Below are positions 16,703 to 26,000 of a DNA stretch of 64,000 nt, piece by piece (the stretch's first letter is position 1; each line of letters begins with the position of its first letter). Origin of the DNA: Butyrivibrio sp. NC2007. GTDB taxonomy: Bacteria; Bacillota; Clostridia; Lachnospirales; Lachnospiraceae. The position numbers and the translations under genes are program-made. The notes beneath the pieces were generated by a model. It ran no database searches and was not told the origin of the DNA. It saw only the letters and a list, made by a program, of their open reading frames with translations. The stretch is taken from positions 1 to 64,000 of the forward strand of contig NZ_ATWY01000022.1 in assembly GCF_000421405.1 (NCBI RefSeq), in the 5' to 3' direction.

Positions 16703-17029
16703 ATGGCAGAGAAAATTGTACAGACAGCAGGAAGAGAGCAGCTTGGTGAGTTTGCACCGATGTTTGCACACTTAAATGATGACGTCCTTTTTGGGGAAGT
16801 CTGGAATGAAGAAGCGATTGATGTAAAGACAAAATGCATCATCACTGTAGTTTCACTTATGGCTTCAGGTATCACGGATTCATCTCTTTCGTACCATCTT
16901 CAGAATGCCAAGGCACATGGTGTTACCAAGGAAGAGATCGCAGCCATCATCACCCATGCCACCATGTACGTTGGCTGGCCGAAGGGCTGGGCTGTGTTCC
17001 GTCTGGCAAAAGAGATATGGAACGAATGA
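16703..17029 (+). CDS. Carboxymuconolactone decarboxylase (CMD)-family protein
   Basis: 108 residues with the CMD core: ECIITV-like KCIITVVSLMASG, LSYHLQNAKAHGVTKEEIAAIITHATMYVGWPKGW. The CxxC of peroxidase-type AhpD proteins is absent, so this is the decarboxylase-like or unknown-function branch. CMD proteins form small helical oligomers in the cytosol. Pairing with an aldo/keto reductase gene is common in anaerobes and suggests a shared redox or detoxification step. Confidence 0.85.
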   Translation: MAEKIVQTAGREQLGEFAPMFAHLNDDVLFGEVWNEEAIDVKTKCIITVVSLMASGITDSSLSYHLQNAKAHGVTKEEIAAIITHATMYVGWPKGWAVFRLAKEIWNE

Positions 17030-17092
17030 AGGTTACTGAAAGAGCTGACGATAGCTCTATGCTACTTGGAATTTGGCGTCCAAGTAGTAAAA

Positions 17093-17120
17093 TATACTTT
17101 GGTTAGCATGCGCTAACTAA
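17093..17120 (+). promoter_or_regulatory. Promoter -10 and palindromic operator
   Basis: TATACT at 17093-17098 is directly followed by a palindrome, TTGGTTAGC-ATGC-GCTAACTAA (17099-17120), whose core GTTAGC/GCTAAC is perfect. This placement over the transcription start is typical for repression. An upstream hairpin CTACTTGGA/TCCAAGTAG (17062-17083 region) may end the preceding operon. The regulator is unknown; DtxR-type sites have similar TTAG/CTAA ends but different spacing. Confidence 0.45.
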
Positions 17121-17142
17121 TAAGCCAAAAGGAGTATGAAAA

Positions 17143-17319
17143 ATGCAATTTGAAGAAATGGGGAATATGTCCGGTAAAACGCTCATGTTATTGCCGGGTA
17201 CATGTTGTGATTATATAATAAAGCTGAGGCATATTAAAGGTTCATGGCATGTCCACGAGGGTAATGCTAATGGAAAGAAAATCTATCCTGATAAAAGACA
17301 CAACAAAAGAAGAACGTGA
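17143..17319 (+). pseudogene. Truncated alpha/beta-hydrolase fragment
   Basis: The 58-codon frame opens after GGAG and reads MQFEEMGNMSGKTLMLLPGT, then CCDY, which is the N-terminal strand and oxyanion-hole segment (PGTCC) of a family of alpha/beta-hydrolases about 250 residues long. The rest of the frame is unrelated and basic, and the catalytic nucleophile elbow and His are missing. It overlaps the start of the Cys-rich gene at 17270. It is best read as the stump left by a deletion, still behind its own operator. Confidence 0.5.
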
Positions 17320-17497
17320 ACAGATCATAAAAAACTCCCTCGACTGCGGAGGCGGATGCGAGAACTGTTCGTCCTGCTGGCTCGGAGGAGGAAGTCCTTG
17401 GGATATTTATCAGGATTACATTGATGGCAAAAAAGAGATCCGCGACATCAACATGGAATACATGGAGAAGTACCGCCAGGACAGACAGATTCACTAA
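17270..17497 (+). CDS. Small Cys-rich protein 1
   Basis: 75 residues from the ATG at 17270, which has GAGGG eight bases upstream; an in-frame ATG at 17249 lacks a site. Cysteines cluster in DCGGGCENCSSCW, a C-x3-C-x2-C-x2-C pattern suited to an Fe-S cluster or zinc. The C-terminal half is WDIYQDYIDGKKEIRDI. It shares both halves with the next gene product, so the two are tandem paralogues. Function unknown. Confidence 0.65.
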   Translation: MERKSILIKDTTKEEREQIIKNSLDCGGGCENCSSCWLGGGSPWDIYQDYIDGKKEIRDINMEYMEKYRQDRQIH

Positions 17498-17512
17498 GAG
17501 GACCTAAGGCCT

Positions 17513-17710
17513 ATGAGAAGTGCACCCGAGTTAAAAGACTCTACGGCAGAAGAGCGCAGAGCATATATAAAAGAGAGATTTCCCTGCATCGCAGACTGCG
17601 ATATGTGTGGACTCTGCAAAGTTTTCCGCGGAAAAGACGCAGAGACAGCATACGCAGATTATATCAATGGAGACAGGGACTTTTTAGATGTGTCAGCTGA
17701 TTATAAGTGA
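17513..17710 (+). CDS. Small Cys-rich protein 2 (paralogue of the preceding gene)
   Basis: 65 residues beginning MRSAPELKDSTAEERRAYI; cysteines occur as CIADCDMCGLCKVF, the same C-x3-C-x2-C-x2-C spacing as in the preceding protein. The tail AETAYADYINGDRDF also matches the neighbour's IYQDYIDGKKEI. The ribosome binding site AGAGGACC lies 9-13 bases upstream. Probably translated with gene 1 from the same message; a metal-binding role is inferred from the cysteine spacing only. Confidence 0.65.
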   Translation: MRSAPELKDSTAEERRAYIKERFPCIADCDMCGLCKVFRGKDAETAYADYINGDRDFLDVSADYK

Positions 17711-17751
17711 TTGATAAAATTGTTCAATGATGTGACAATGGAGGTGTTTCT

Positions 17752-17830
17752 GTGAGTCAGTGGGGACGTTTCAGTTTGACTCATTTTGGTTCGCAAAATG
17801 AGTCAAACTGAAACGTCCCCACTGACTCAC
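17752..17830. repeat. REP-like perfect 37-bp inverted repeat (GAGTCA/GGGGACG family), probable terminator
   Basis: Bases 17752-17788 are repeated exactly as reverse complement at 17794-17830 around a 5-base loop, and a run of seven T follows. It contains the family words GTGAGTCAGTGGGGACG and CAGTTTGACTCATTTT that recur at 30.9, 37.6, 38.1, 41.8 and 49.3 kb. It lies in the intergenic space 42 bases after the Cys-rich gene. Confidence 0.85.
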
Positions 17831-17973
17831 ATTTTTTTAGATTAATGTCACAACAATTTTTTATCGTTAATAAGATTGTAATCGTAATTTAATTTCATTT
17901 TAATTGAATTGCATACATATAAGCGCAATAATGATTTGAAAATGATAAAAAAGCAATTGTCAGGAGGGACATC

Positions 17974-18348
17974 ATGAGAATTTTAGGAAACATTTTGTGG
18001 ATTATCTTTGGAGGACTTTTCAGTGCAATAGGATGGTGGCTTGCAGGAATTTTATGGTGCATTACCGTAGTCGGAATTCCCGTGGGTATCCAGTGCTTTA
18101 AGCTTTCATCAATCTCTTTGAATCCTTTCGGAAAAGAGATCGTGGATGAGGGCGGAGCAGTTTCATGCCTCTTAAATATTCTGTGGATATGCTTTTCCGG
18201 CATCGAGCTTGCGATCACAAATGCGGTTCTCGGATGCATTTTATGCATAACAATTGTGGGAATTCCTTTCGGAAAGCAGTTCTTTAAAATTGCGAAACTG
18301 GCTCTTTTCCCATTTGGCACCAAGGTTGTAAGAGCAAAGTATCTCTGA
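17974..18348 (+). CDS. YccF-domain inner membrane protein
   Basis: 124 residues with two internally similar halves, each with a hydrophobic helix and the signature CITVVGIPVGIQCFKL / CITIVGIPFGKQFFKI followed by NPFGKEI / FPFGTKV. This is the duplicated YccF domain of small membrane proteins with unknown role. The start has AGGAGGG before ATG. It stands alone after the inverted repeat at 17752-17830. Confidence 0.9.
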   Translation: MRILGNILWIIFGGLFSAIGWWLAGILWCITVVGIPVGIQCFKLSSISLNPFGKEIVDEGGAVSCLLNILWICFSGIELAITNAVLGCILCITIVGIPFGKQFFKIAKLALFPFGTKVVRAKYL

Positions 18349-18370
18349 TTCATAAACGAGGGGGAAAACG

Positions 18371-18472
18371 ATGAAGAGACCAACAAGCACAGAAAGATTG
18401 AACGACTTCACAATCTTGAACAAGAACTTACGGTTTATTCTACAATGATAAGCGGAAAAGTAGTAAAATAGT
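18371..18472 (+). pseudogene. Possible frameshifted small gene
   Basis: A GAGGGGG site precedes ATG at 18371, but that frame stops after 25 codons. The neighbouring frame is open to a stop at 18470-18472 and reads KHRKIERLHNLEQELTVYS and onwards without its own start. A single-base shift would join a good start to this helical tail. Either a decayed small gene or chance; no family recognised. Confidence 0.2.
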
Positions 18473-18475
18473 TGC

Positions 18476-19789
18476 ATGAAGAAACTTGATCGTGCAACTA
18501 AATATACGATCCTTATATGTATTGGACTGGTAATATTCAATGTTATCTTTGGTTTTGCCCTTAGCAGAGTGGCAATAAATGCCCTCAGAACGCAGATCAA
18601 CGAGCGTATGCTGGATATATCCAACACGGCAGCAGCTATGTTAAACGGCGATGAGCTTGCGAAGATAACGGCTGATGACTATGGCTCTCCGGAATATAAT
18701 AGCGTCATGAAGACCCTCACGTATTTCCAGGATAACATTGAGCTCTCTTACATCTACTGCATTATACAGGTCAGTGAAAAAGAGTTTGTCTTTGGCGTTG
18801 ACCCTACCATTGAGGATCCGGGGGAATTCGGTTCTCCTATCGTCTATACAGATGCTTTGTACAATGCCAGCAAGGGAACAGCAGGTGTAGATGAAATTCC
18901 TTATGCGGATGAATGGGGCGAGTTCTACAGCTCCTATTCACCTGTGTTTGACTCAAAGGGCAATGTGGCAGGTATTGTGGCTGCGGATTTTAGTACTGAC
19001 TGGTATGATCAAAGGATCAGGCAGCTCTTTTACATTATTGTCGCCTTTATTTCCGCGGCGCTTATTGTCGGTATTTTCTTGGCTGTCATGATCACAGGGC
19101 AGTACAACAAATTCTTTATTGCTCTTGTAGATAAGATGAACGATCTTTCAAACGGCATTGAGACTCTTGTAAAAGAGGTTGATTACAGCGAAGATGACTT
19201 TGGATATTTTGCTCTCTCAGATACAGACTCGGATAAGAGCGTGAATGATTCGGTCAAACTCCTTGAGGAGAAGATCGTTATCATGCAGATGAGACTGACG
19301 AACCAGATAGAGGTCATCAGATCTCACGCCTACATCGACGTCCTTACTGGAGTAAATAACAGAAACTCTTATATGGAGTATCTGCAGATTCTTGAAGATA
19401 AGATAATCAGTAACCCCGAGCTGGTATTTTCGGTTATCGTGTTTGATATCAATCAGCTCAAGATGATCAACGACGACTTTGGTCATGACCAGGGCGATAA
19501 GCTTATCATTGAGGTGTCAAAAGAGATTCTTCAGGTATTTGGAGGTAACAGGATATATAGGGTTGGCGGCGATGAATTCGTGGCTATCTTAGATGACCCG
19601 GATCCTTCAGAGAAGATACTTAAGGTAAAAGAGCTTTTGGCCAAAAAGATTTCCATCGGATATGCAACCTATGATCCTAAGATAGACAGGACATATTCTG
19701 ATGTATTCCACAGGGCGGACAATGCCATGTATGTGGATAAGCGGGAATTCTATAAGACCCATGAGGACCGCAGAATGAAAAGAAACTGA
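18476..19789 (+). CDS. Membrane diguanylate cyclase with extracytoplasmic sensor
   Basis: 437 residues. One helix at about 12-34, an extracytoplasmic Cache-like sensor region at about 35-180 (FVFGVDPTIEDPGEFGSPI, GEFYSSYSPVFDSKGNVAGIVAADF), a second helix at about 183-210, a linker with coiled-coil character and a GGDEF domain from about 285. The active-site motif is intact (RVGGDEFVAIL, near residue 362), so c-di-GMP synthesis is expected. A second GGDEF gene at 29.3 kb and a c-di-GMP-type riboswitch at 59.8 kb lie in the same window. Confidence 0.9.
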   Translation: MKKLDRATKYTILICIGLVIFNVIFGFALSRVAINALRTQINERMLDISNTAAAMLNGDELAKITADDYGSPEYNSVMKTLTYFQDNIELSYIYCIIQVSEKEFVFGVDPTIEDPGEFGSPIVYTDALYNASKGTAGVDEIPYADEWGEFYSSYSPVFDSKGNVAGIVAADFSTDWYDQRIRQLFYIIVAFISAALIVGIFLAVMITGQYNKFFIALVDKMNDLSNGIETLVKEVDYSEDDFGYFALSDTDSDKSVNDSVKLLEEKIVIMQMRLTNQIEVIRSHAYIDVLTGVNNRNSYMEYLQILEDKIISNPELVFSVIVFDINQLKMINDDFGHDQGDKLIIEVSKEILQVFGGNRIYRVGGDEFVAILDDPDPSEKILKVKELLAKKISIGYATYDPKIDRTYSDVFHRADNAMYVDKREFYKTHEDRRMKRN

Positions 19790-19796
19790 AAAATTT

Positions 19797-19831
19797 AAAT
19801 ACCCTTACTTCCGGGTAAGGGTATTTTTTTT
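19797..19831 (+). terminator. Intrinsic terminator after the GGDEF gene
   Basis: ATACCCTTAC and GTAAGGGTAT pair around a short loop, followed by eight T. It closes the unit that ends at 19789. Confidence 0.9.
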
Positions 19832-19917
19832 GTGCGATAAAAAGGTTGAATTTGCAAAGTGATGGTAAGTAAATGAATTGCCGCGTATATGAATAATTTA
19901 TAAAATCTTTAACAAAA

Positions 19918-20006
19918 TATAATAAAGTTTGTCACTATTTGCGGAAATATCCGGGGCGAAAAAGGTATATTTCGTAAATTTGCAGTAATACTGCGGGGGT
20001 GTGACA
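19918..20006 (+). promoter_or_regulatory. -10 box and multi-stem junction leader of the giant pectinase gene
   Basis: TATAAT at 19918-19923 predicts a start near 19930. From there the RNA can form a closing stem TGTCAC (19930-19935) with GTGACA (20001-20006), enclosing three hairpins: CGGA/TCCG (19942-19953), CGAAA/TTTCG (19957-19974) and GCAG/CTGC (19982-19994), with G-rich joints. It ends shortly before the GGAGGG ribosome binding site. The shape is riboswitch-like, but it matches no class I can name; individual stems are short, so chance remains possible. Confidence 0.4.
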
Positions 20007-20028
20007 GACTTAGAGGAGGGAAAACGAA

Positions 20029-23000
20029 ATGGGGAACCAGAAAAAAAACGGTCTCGTCAGGGCAATTGCGTTTGCGACAAGTATTTCACTGACAGTTTCA
20101 AGCGTATTTGCATATTCGACTGTTAAGTCCTATGCTGCCGAAGAGACAGCTGCCTTAGAGAGTTCTGTATTGGATTCTTCTGAAGAGAGTTCTGATGCAG
20201 CAAGCGATGCCTCATCAGAAGAGAGCTCGGCAGCAGCTGATGGCTCATCCGAGAGCTCTTTTGACGAAGCGTCAGCAGGCTCGGGAAGCACAAACGAAGA
20301 TGCAGCGGCAGAAGAAGATGGCGAGGAAGAGACAGATGAAGAAACAGACGAAGAAACAGAGGAAGAAGCAGACGCTGCTAACTCCGCTAGTACAGAAGCT
20401 ACAGATGACGACCTTGCTAAGGAAAAAGCGAAGTCTGCAGTAAGGCTTCTTGGCTTGGCACCTACACCTGCTACAGTTGAGCAGGGCGACGACGGATATG
20501 AAAACTTCGTTGAAGATACAGTAGTTGCTGACTTCCTGTTTGGAACAGATAACGGGATCTCATCTGAGAGCGTTTACTCAGAGGAGACGGGATATGGATT
20601 TAGCGATGTCGACTTTGATACAGACCCGGTGGGCTGGTCAGGAAATGTTTACTATCCGAGAGTAGCAAATGTTACTGAAGACAGCGCTAGCCATGTAACT
20701 GATGAGGACTCATATCTTGGAATCTCAAGCAAGGTTTGGACCGAGACAGAGAGCACAGGCTACGGCGTTTACACATATGAGAACACATCAACCTTTAACG
20801 TAGACCTCTACAATGCGGACTACGAGGTTGAGGTTACACTTACAAACCCGACAGATTCAAGCTATTCTGCATACCTCGAGGCAGAGGATATCACGCAGGA
20901 AAGCGGAATCACAGTAGGCGGCAGATCATCAGCTACAGTGTCATTCCAGACAAACCTGGTTGACTCACAGCTGAACCTCAAGTTCCTTGCAGCAAGCTCT
21001 GCAACATCAATAAGCGATGCAGGAACAAACAATGTATATGTTTCAGAGGCTAAGATAACAAGACTTAAGACACAGGAAGCAGGCTCAAAGCCAACTCTTT
21101 ACATCGCTTCCGATTCAACAGTTCAGACCTACGATGCTTACTACTATCCTCAGACAGGATGGGGCCAGGTATTCTCTGACTGGTTCGGTGAGTTTGTTGA
21201 AGAGAGAGAAGCTGATGATGCTGACTTCTCACAGGCTCAGGTTTATGAGACAGCAAATGTCATCGTTGAGAACAGAGCCATCGGCGGACGTTCTTCAAGC
21301 AGCTTTATCCAGGAGGGTAAGCTCGAAGATATCCTTGAAGATATAAAGCAGGGTGACTACCTCTTTATCCAGTGGGGACACAATGATGCCACCTACTCAA
21401 GACCTAACCGTTACGTATCAAGCAGCGACTTTGGCGACTACATCATGCAGTACGTTGACGGAGCTTATCAGAGAGGTGCAACACCTGTACTTGTAACACC
21501 TGTTGCAAGATACAGCTACACAGATAACGGCGACGGAACAGTTACATGGTCAAGCAATTTCGAGGCATACCGTCAGGTTATGATCTCTTTGGCCAATGAA
21601 CACGACATTCCTCTTATCGACCTGACAGCACGTTCAGGTGACATCTGCGAGGACTTCGGTGCAGAGGGTGCAAAATCTCTTTTCCTGTGCGGAGTAGAAG
21701 CAGGGGATTACACAGAGGGTGCATATACAGGCGGATCTTCCGATGCAACTCACCTTCAGTGGTACGGCGCATTCAAGTTCTCTCAGGCAGTAGCTCAGGG
21801 AATCCTTGATTTCGCAAATGAGGAAGATAATGATTACGCACTTGGCTTTAATGATCAGCTCGATTCTCTTGCTGAGCTGGTTTCAATAGATGCTTCAACA
21901 GAGGCTCCCGAGAAGGTGCTTGACCTTGAGAGCACATCTGTAGGATCAACAAGCGTTTCACTGTCATGGACACAGGCAACAGGCGCAGAGATGTACTACA
22001 TTTACCGCGCAGAGCTTGAGGACGGACAGACAGTAGCTGATGTGGATTTCAGTAATGCAACAAAGTATTCGGTTTCAACAAAGACAAAATATACTGATTC
22101 AGGCTGCAACTCAGGAATTACCTACGTTTACGCTGTAGCAGCATGGAACAGCTTCGGAACAGGTGAGCTCTCCGATGTGATCGCAGTATCAACCAAGGAA
22201 GCAGGCCTTAAGTTCGACTTTAACTACAATAACTCTCCCACAATGGAGGGATGGACAGGCGTTAACCAGAATCAGGCCTACGATGCGACTACAGGTTACG
22301 GCTGGATAACAGCTCCCGGAAACGGAAGATACAGAAACGGAAACGGCAACAATGATTCTTCAGACATGGCTGATGACTTCAACCTTGGCGGCGGAGAATT
22401 TGCAGTAGATCTTCCAAACGGTTCCTACGAAGTTACAATTTACGCGTGTGACCTTCTTCCCGGAACAAGCACTATTAAAGTAGTTTACAATGCAGAAGGA
22501 GTGTCTTTTGGCTCAATAGCAACCAAACAGGCTCTCGCTAGCTGCACAGGCACAGTGGCTGTAACTGATGGCCAGCTCAACATCACCGTTGGCGGAACAA
22601 ACAACTACATCAACGGTATGACTATCACAAGCCTTCTTACAGCTCCTTCAAACCTTACAATTACTGAGCTGAGCTTTACTGCAACAACTGCAAACTTCCT
22701 GTTATCCTTCGGAACAGTTGATGATGCAGTAAGCTACACAGTTTATCAGAAGTCAGAGAGCGACGCAGAGTTTAGCGTAGCTAAGACCTTCACAGCACAG
22801 GAGCTCCTTGACAGTGAGCTTGACTGCAGAGCAATGGTGGCAGACCTGGGCGAGACCTACAGCTACTACATGACCTGCACAAACTCAGAGGGTACAGAGT
22901 CACCTGCAAGTAACGTGGTTACACAGTCAATGCTTGATGAGAGCGTAGCAGTTCCTTCAGCTCCTATCAATCTTGTATGCACAAGCCCTGAGGCAGGACA

Positions 23001-26000
23001 GACTGAGCTTCAGCACTATGTTGACCTTAAGTGGGATGCAAATGCCACAGAAGAGGGCGTTATCAAGTACATCGTTTACCGTTCACAGAAGCCTGAGAGC
23101 GACAAGGCATTCAAGGGCTATGAGAAGATAGGCGAGACAAAGAGCCCTGTTTATACAGACGATACAGTTTACACAAACATTCATTATTACTACAAGGTTG
23201 CAGCTCTTAACGCAGGCGGACTTGGAGAGATGTCAGATGTGTGCATCACACCGGTTGTAGGAAACCTGGTTGCAGGCGGACTTGAGCACTACTCATCAAG
23301 AGCACTGGTTGCCATCAATCTCGCAGGCGGCGCAGGAGCAGAGACCAAGGTCAGCGCAACCGATGCTGAGGGCAATGAGATCACAAGCGGTGTATACCTT
23401 AGCTGGAGAGCATTTGCAGGTGACCTCGATGGTGACGGCAATGTCACAAGCTCTTTTACCGTATATAGAAATGGCGCAGCCATTGCAGAAGACCTTAAGG
23501 TTACCAACTGCGTGGATGAGGGCGGAAGTGCATCCGACACTTACACAGTTGTTGGTTCAAATGATGCTTCACTTGGAATTTCCGCAGTTTCAACAGCTGT
23601 ATGGAACAACCAGTATCAGGAGTTCCAGCTTAACAGACCTTCAGATCAGACAATGCCTGACGGAACATCAGCATCTTATACAGCTAACGATATGTCAGTG
23701 GGCGACCTCAACGGCGATGGCGATCTTGAGCTCATCGTTAAGTGGTACCCGAGCAATGCAAAAGACAATTCGGGATCAGGCTACACAGGAACAACCTTCC
23801 TCGATGCTTATGACATCGACTTTGCAACAGGAAGCGCTACTCTGATGTGGAGGATCGATCTTGGTATCAATATCAGATCAGGTGCGCACTATACACAGTT
23901 CCAGGTATGGGACTACGATGCAGACGGAGCAGCAGAGATCGCTGTTAAGACTGCTGACGGAACAACAACTTACGATGCTAACCTTAATGAGACAGGATTT
24001 GTCGGCGCATGCAGCATGGCAGCGCTTGATACAGCTACAATTTCTACTGAGAACGACTACAGAAATTCTTCAGGATACGTTCTTGATGGACCTGAGTATT
24101 TCTCAATGTTCAACGGCGAAGATGGCACGATCATCGACACTGTTGAGTACCTGCCCGGAAGAGGCTCTGTATCTGCATGGGGCGATGGCTACGGAAACAG
24201 AGTAGACAGATTCCTCTCAGGAACAGCTTACCTCAACGGAACAACTCCTTTTGCAGTATTCGCAAGAGGTTACTACACAAGAACATGCCTCACAGCATAT
24301 TACCTTTCAACTGCTGATGACGGCACACAGTCAATCGGTGTTTACTGGCAGTTCGACACATTAAATGCCGGTGCACAGTATGAGGGACAGGGTAACCATG
24401 CACTCTCCGTTAACGATGTTGACGGCGATGGATGCGACGAGATCATCTACGGTTCACTTACAGTAGATAATGACGGATCGGTTCTTTACAGCACAGGACT
24501 TGGACACGGCGATGCAGAGCACGTTGGTGACTGGATCCCAAGCAGATCCGGACTTGAAGTAATGGATGTGCACGAGCATGACAATGCTGCATACCATGTA
24601 GAGATCCACGACGCAGAGACCGGTGAGGTTCTCACAGGTTACTACACAGGAAAAGATACAGGCCGTGGCGTTGCATCAGACATTGACCCGAGATACGAAG
24701 GCGCAGAGTACTGGTCAATCGCAAATCCTGCATACACAGGATCTGACGAGCCTTCATGGGATACAAGAACAGCTAACGTATTCTCATCACTTTCAGGAAT
24801 TTATGACTCATCTGACGCATCAGGAAGTTCAATGATCACCGTCAATGAGGGTGCAACACCTCCAAGTAACTTCTCGATTTACTGGGACGGCGACCTCCTT
24901 GCAGAGATGCAGGATCACACCTTTGATTCAGGCGCTTATGCTCCTCTTACAACAACCATTGAGAAGTGGGATTACGAAAATGGACAGAATGTAAACCTCT
25001 TTGAGTCAAGCGAGGTTCTTACTAGTAACGGAACTAAGGGAAATCTTGGACTTGTAGCAGATATCCTCGGTGACTGGAGAGAAGAGATCATCGCAAGATG
25101 TTCTGCAGACAGCAGCAGGATCAGAGTATACTCGACTACTATTCAGACTGAATATGTGATTCCATGTCTTTTAACAGACCTTGCTTACAGAGAGGGTGTT
25201 GCATGGCAGAACGTTGGATATAACCAGCCTGCACACACAAGCTTCCTTGTATCAAACGGACTTATTACAGCAGGTCTTTTAGCAGGAGAAATTAGTTCTT
25301 CATCTGTTGAAGTTCAGTTCACACCTGCAAATGACGGTGCGCTATACGGACACGAGATCACAGGTTATGAGATCTACAGAGCTAAGGCAGATGATGACGG
25401 AAATGCCGGCGAGTATGAGCTGATCGCGTCTAAGGATGTTGCTGAGCTTGATCAGGTGGCAAAGAGCGAGGATGGCTCAGGTTCGGGTTCGGGCGATGCG
25501 GCGGAAGTTACAAAGCCTGTTGATTACAAGTTCGACTTCGGCGCAGGAAACACACAGGACGGATGGACAGCAGTATCAGCAGCTACAGAGTACAGCGAAG
25601 AGCTCGGCTATGGATTTAGCGATGTATCTTCGATTTCAAATAAGACCTATGCAGCACTTGAGAACGAAGAGAGCGATCTTTACTACGACTCAGCTCTTGC
25701 ATGGATCGCAAACGGAAGCTGCGAATTTGTTGTTGATGTTCCAAACGGAAGCTATGAAGTAACACAGTACATCTACAACGGATCAGGTGCTTCTTACCAG
25801 AAGCTCACAGCTGAGGGAGTAGAGTTTGCAGATTTCAGACACGGCAATACAGATAAGATCACATACTCTGAGACACAGACTGTAGAAGTTACAGATGGAA
25901 AGCTCAATCTGGTTAACACAGTTACCAAGAACGGCTATGCTGCAATGTACTTCACAGGATTTGAAGTTAAGACAGCAAACTATGATGAGGCACTTGCAAA

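Noticed and set aside
17099-17120. DtxR/IdeR-type iron box
   Set aside because: The outer TTAG/CTAA-like ends are suggestive, but the spacing is longer than the 19-bp consensus, so I kept it only as an unassigned operator.
19930-20006. Assignment of the pectinase leader to a known riboswitch class
   Set aside because: I compared it with conserved words of c-di-GMP-I, c-di-GMP-II, glutamine, ZTP and THF classes from memory; none fit.
23270-25762. Several alternative open frames inside the giant pectinase gene
   Set aside because: They are rich in Gln/His/Arg/Met in the manner of out-of-frame reading of Thr/Ala/Gly-rich sequence, and the main frame has continuous domain matches.
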